Positions 46,074 to 47,624 of a stretch of 47,624 nucleotides of DNA are shown piece by piece. Both the position numbers and the translations under genes were made by a program. The stretch's first letter is position 1; each line of letters starts with the position of its first letter. Under the pieces are notes generated by a model. The model did no database searches. It had not been told where the DNA came from and saw only the letters and a program-made list of their open reading frames with translations. Origin of the DNA: Candidatus Pacearchaeota archaeon (lineage in GTDB: Archaea > Nanobdellota > Nanobdellia > Pacearchaeales > GW2011-AR1); contig JACPHA010000015.1 of assembly GCA_016188825.1 (NCBI GenBank), positions 1 to 47,624 of the forward strand. Direction: 5' to 3'.

Positions 46074-47363
46074 ATGATAGACATAAGATTAATTAGAGAA
46101 TTTCCGCAATTAGTAAAAGAAAACATAAGAAAAAAATTTCAAACTGAAAAGCTTGTTCTAGTTGATAAAATAATAGAAAAAGACGAAAAATGGAGAAAAT
46201 TGAAAGCGGAAGTTGACAAGTTAAGACACGAAAGAAATAGGATTTCCAGTGACATTGCAAAAGCAATGAAAGAAAAAAAATCAGTTTCCGCTCTGCTAAA
46301 AAAAGCAAAGTTGGTTCCAAAAAAAATTGAAAAAATTGAAAAAAAAACAGATAAATTAAAAAAAGAAGTTTACCAACTCTTAAGGCAAATCCCAAACATA
46401 ATTCACAGTTCAGTGCCAATTGGCAAAGATTCTACTCAAAATATAGAAAGGGAAAGAATAGGCCAGATAAAAAAACCAAAATTCAAGATAAAAAACCATG
46501 TAGAGTTAGCAGAAGAGCTTGGCGTTGCAGATTTTGATTCTTCTGCAAAAATTGCAGGCAATGGTTTCTATTTCCTGCGCGGCGACCTTGCTCTGTTAAA
46601 TCAGGCATTAATAAATTACGCCCGCGATTTTATGGTTTCAAAAGGATACCTATATGTTGAACCGCCGTTAATGATAAGAAAAGATGTTCTCGAAGGAGTT
46701 TACTCAAAAAAAGAAATTGATGTAATGTCTTACAAAATAGAAAACGAAGATCTTTACCTTATTGCAACTTCAGAGCATCCAATAATCGGAATGTTTAAAG
46801 ACAAAGTGCTAAAAAAAGAAGACCTTCCAATTAAATTAACCTCGTACAGCATGTGTTTCAGAAAAGAAGTTGGGAGTCATGGTGTAGATGAAAAAGGACT
46901 CTTTAGAACCCATCAATTCAACAAACAGGAAATGGTTGTGCTCTGCCGCCCCGAAGATTCTTACAAATATTACGATGAATTATTAAAATTGTCAAAAGAG
47001 CTATTCAAAAATCTCGGAATTCCAATTCGCGAAATGGAATCTTGCTCGGGGGACTTAGCAGACTTAAAGGCAAAGGGCGCTGATTTAGAAGCCTGGAGTC
47101 CAAGGCAGGAAAAATTCTTTGAAGTTACTTCTGTAACGAATATGGAAGCAGCTCAAGCAAGAAGACTTAATATAAAATTCCTTGATGAAAAAAACGAAAG
47201 GCGTTTTGTCCACACATTAAACAACACAGCAATTGCAACTTCCCGTGCATTAGTGGCAATAATGGAAAACCACCAGCAGGCAGATGGTTCAATTCTTATT
47301 CCTGCTGTTCTTGTCCCTTATATGAACAGGAAGAAAGTTATTGGAAAAAAGAAAGGCGATTAG
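46074..47363 (+). CDS. serS: Seryl-tRNA synthetase
   Basis: 429 residues. Charges tRNA-Ser with serine. Canonical class II type, not the rare methanogen form: N-terminal antiparallel coiled coil that binds the tRNA variable arm (about 30-105), LIATSEHPI, motif 2 CFRKEVGSHGVDEKGLFRTH, QFNKQEMVVL, and motif 3 NTAIATSRALVAIMENHQQA. All sites intact. TATA-like AATTTAAATAA about 25-30 bases upstream. The TAG stop lies within the first bases of R1 copy C (GGCGATTAGTGG), so the repeat fixes the C-terminus. Confidence 0.96.
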   Translation: MIDIRLIREFPQLVKENIRKKFQTEKLVLVDKIIEKDEKWRKLKAEVDKLRHERNRISSDIAKAMKEKKSVSALLKKAKLVPKKIEKIEKKTDKLKKEVYQLLRQIPNIIHSSVPIGKDSTQNIERERIGQIKKPKFKIKNHVELAEELGVADFDSSAKIAGNGFYFLRGDLALLNQALINYARDFMVSKGYLYVEPPLMIRKDVLEGVYSKKEIDVMSYKIENEDLYLIATSEHPIIGMFKDKVLKKEDLPIKLTSYSMCFRKEVGSHGVDEKGLFRTHQFNKQEMVVLCRPEDSYKYYDELLKLSKELFKNLGIPIREMESCSGDLADLKAKGADLEAWSPRQEKFFEVTSVTNMEAAQARRLNIKFLDEKNERRFVHTLNNTAIATSRALVAIMENHQQADGSILIPAVLVPYMNRKKVIGKKKGD

Positions 47364-47440
47364 TGGAAACCAGCAGCAACTCTTTAACAGATTATTGATA
47401 ATAATCCTTGTGGCTATATAACTGGAATTTTTAGAAATTA
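47355..47440 (+). repeat. R1 copy C (truncated)
   Basis: GGCGATTAGTGGAAACCAGC matches the end of copies A and B, and the likeness continues to about ATTTTTAGAAATTA. It overlaps the serS stop. The other end is not found. Confidence 0.6.
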
Positions 47441-47485
47441 TAGAGAATTCGGAACAAACAATAGGACAATTCGCAAAAATGTGAT

Positions 47486-47555
47486 ATCAAAAAGTCCTTG
47501 TGTGTGTTTGGACTTTTGGACACCAAGAATTCTGACAATTAAATTCTTGACATAA
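47486..47555. repeat. R2 copy 3: two tandem hairpins
   Basis: Identical over 70 bases to copy 2 at 37109-37178. It sits between two R1 pieces of opposite orientation, downstream of serS. Confidence 0.85.
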
Positions 47556-47558
47556 TTA

Positions 47559-47624
47559 GGTGATTGAGGCATTTAGCACCAATAAAAACCATTAAAAAAA
47601 AATAATACATTAATGCGTCTTAAA
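47559..47624 (-). repeat. R1 copy D (cut by the window edge)
   Basis: Starts GGTGATTGAGGCATTTAGCA and follows the left part of copy A (GGTGATTATAGCATTTTAGCA and on to TAATGCGTC) to the last base. It faces the opposite way to copy C. Confidence 0.65.

Overview
The window looks like chromosome of an AT-rich DPANN archaeon, most likely near Pacearchaeota/Woesearchaeota. The information-processing genes are archaeal: clamp loader small and large subunits (RfcS, RfcL), FEN1, a single-chain family B DNA polymerase, a Trm5-like methyltransferase, type II methionine aminopeptidase and a candidate eL41 ribosomal protein. Many genes have a TATA-like box about 25 bases before the ATG and no leader. Surface proteins carry archaeal class III or lipoprotein signals. 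The exact lineage is an inference.

Layout. 1-3.5 kb is a decaying accessory patch: IS200/IS605 tnpA, an IS6-like transposase, a membrane-anchored AbiTii-like protein, a DsbA remnant and an RHH/PIN toxin-antitoxin pair whose toxin has an in-frame stop. 3.5-8.3 kb holds core genes (eL41, clamp loader, MazG, a bacterial-type Tgt). 8.4-12.6 kb mixes HicAB, a frameshifted HNH gene, Mn-type SOD, a membrane DsbA-like protein, a transposase remnant, a frameshifted DUF1801 gene and a 193-bp MITE with an 8-bp target duplication. 12.6-18.4 kb carries a proteasome-like hydrolase, a HerA-like ATPase, a MaoC-like protein, Trm5 and an AlaE-like protein. 18.5-23.7 kb is a cell-surface/membrane cluster. 23.7-34.9 kb has FEN1, PolB, a patatin, a large non-coding structured region, and an ATGA-coupled operon (NSUN methyltransferase, HAD, Nudix, PUA), then methionine aminopeptidase.

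Two integrated elements stand out. The first is a 1.3-kb islet directly behind tRNA-Tyr, bounded by a 16-bp copy of the tRNA 3' end and carrying a winged-helix/RelE-like pair. The second is a 7.8-kb element at 37214-45019, bounded by 17-bp direct repeats with 13-bp inverted arms just inside. It encodes a tyrosine integrase, RHH regulator, small archaeo-eukaryotic-type primase, RecA-fold helicase and terminase large subunit, but no recognisable portal, capsid or tail gene. This is the gene complement expected of a virus satellite and is the most interesting system here. A cluster of AACGT dyads behind the helicase gene is its candidate replication origin.

Two dispersed repeat families thread through the window: R1, a MITE-like element with GGTGATTA ends, and R2, about 70 bp of tandem hairpins. 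45.2-47.6 kb returns to chromosome (a membrane protein and seryl-tRNA synthetase) and ends in R1 and R2 copies. Several genes are broken by single-base changes; without reads, real decay and assembly error cannot be separated.
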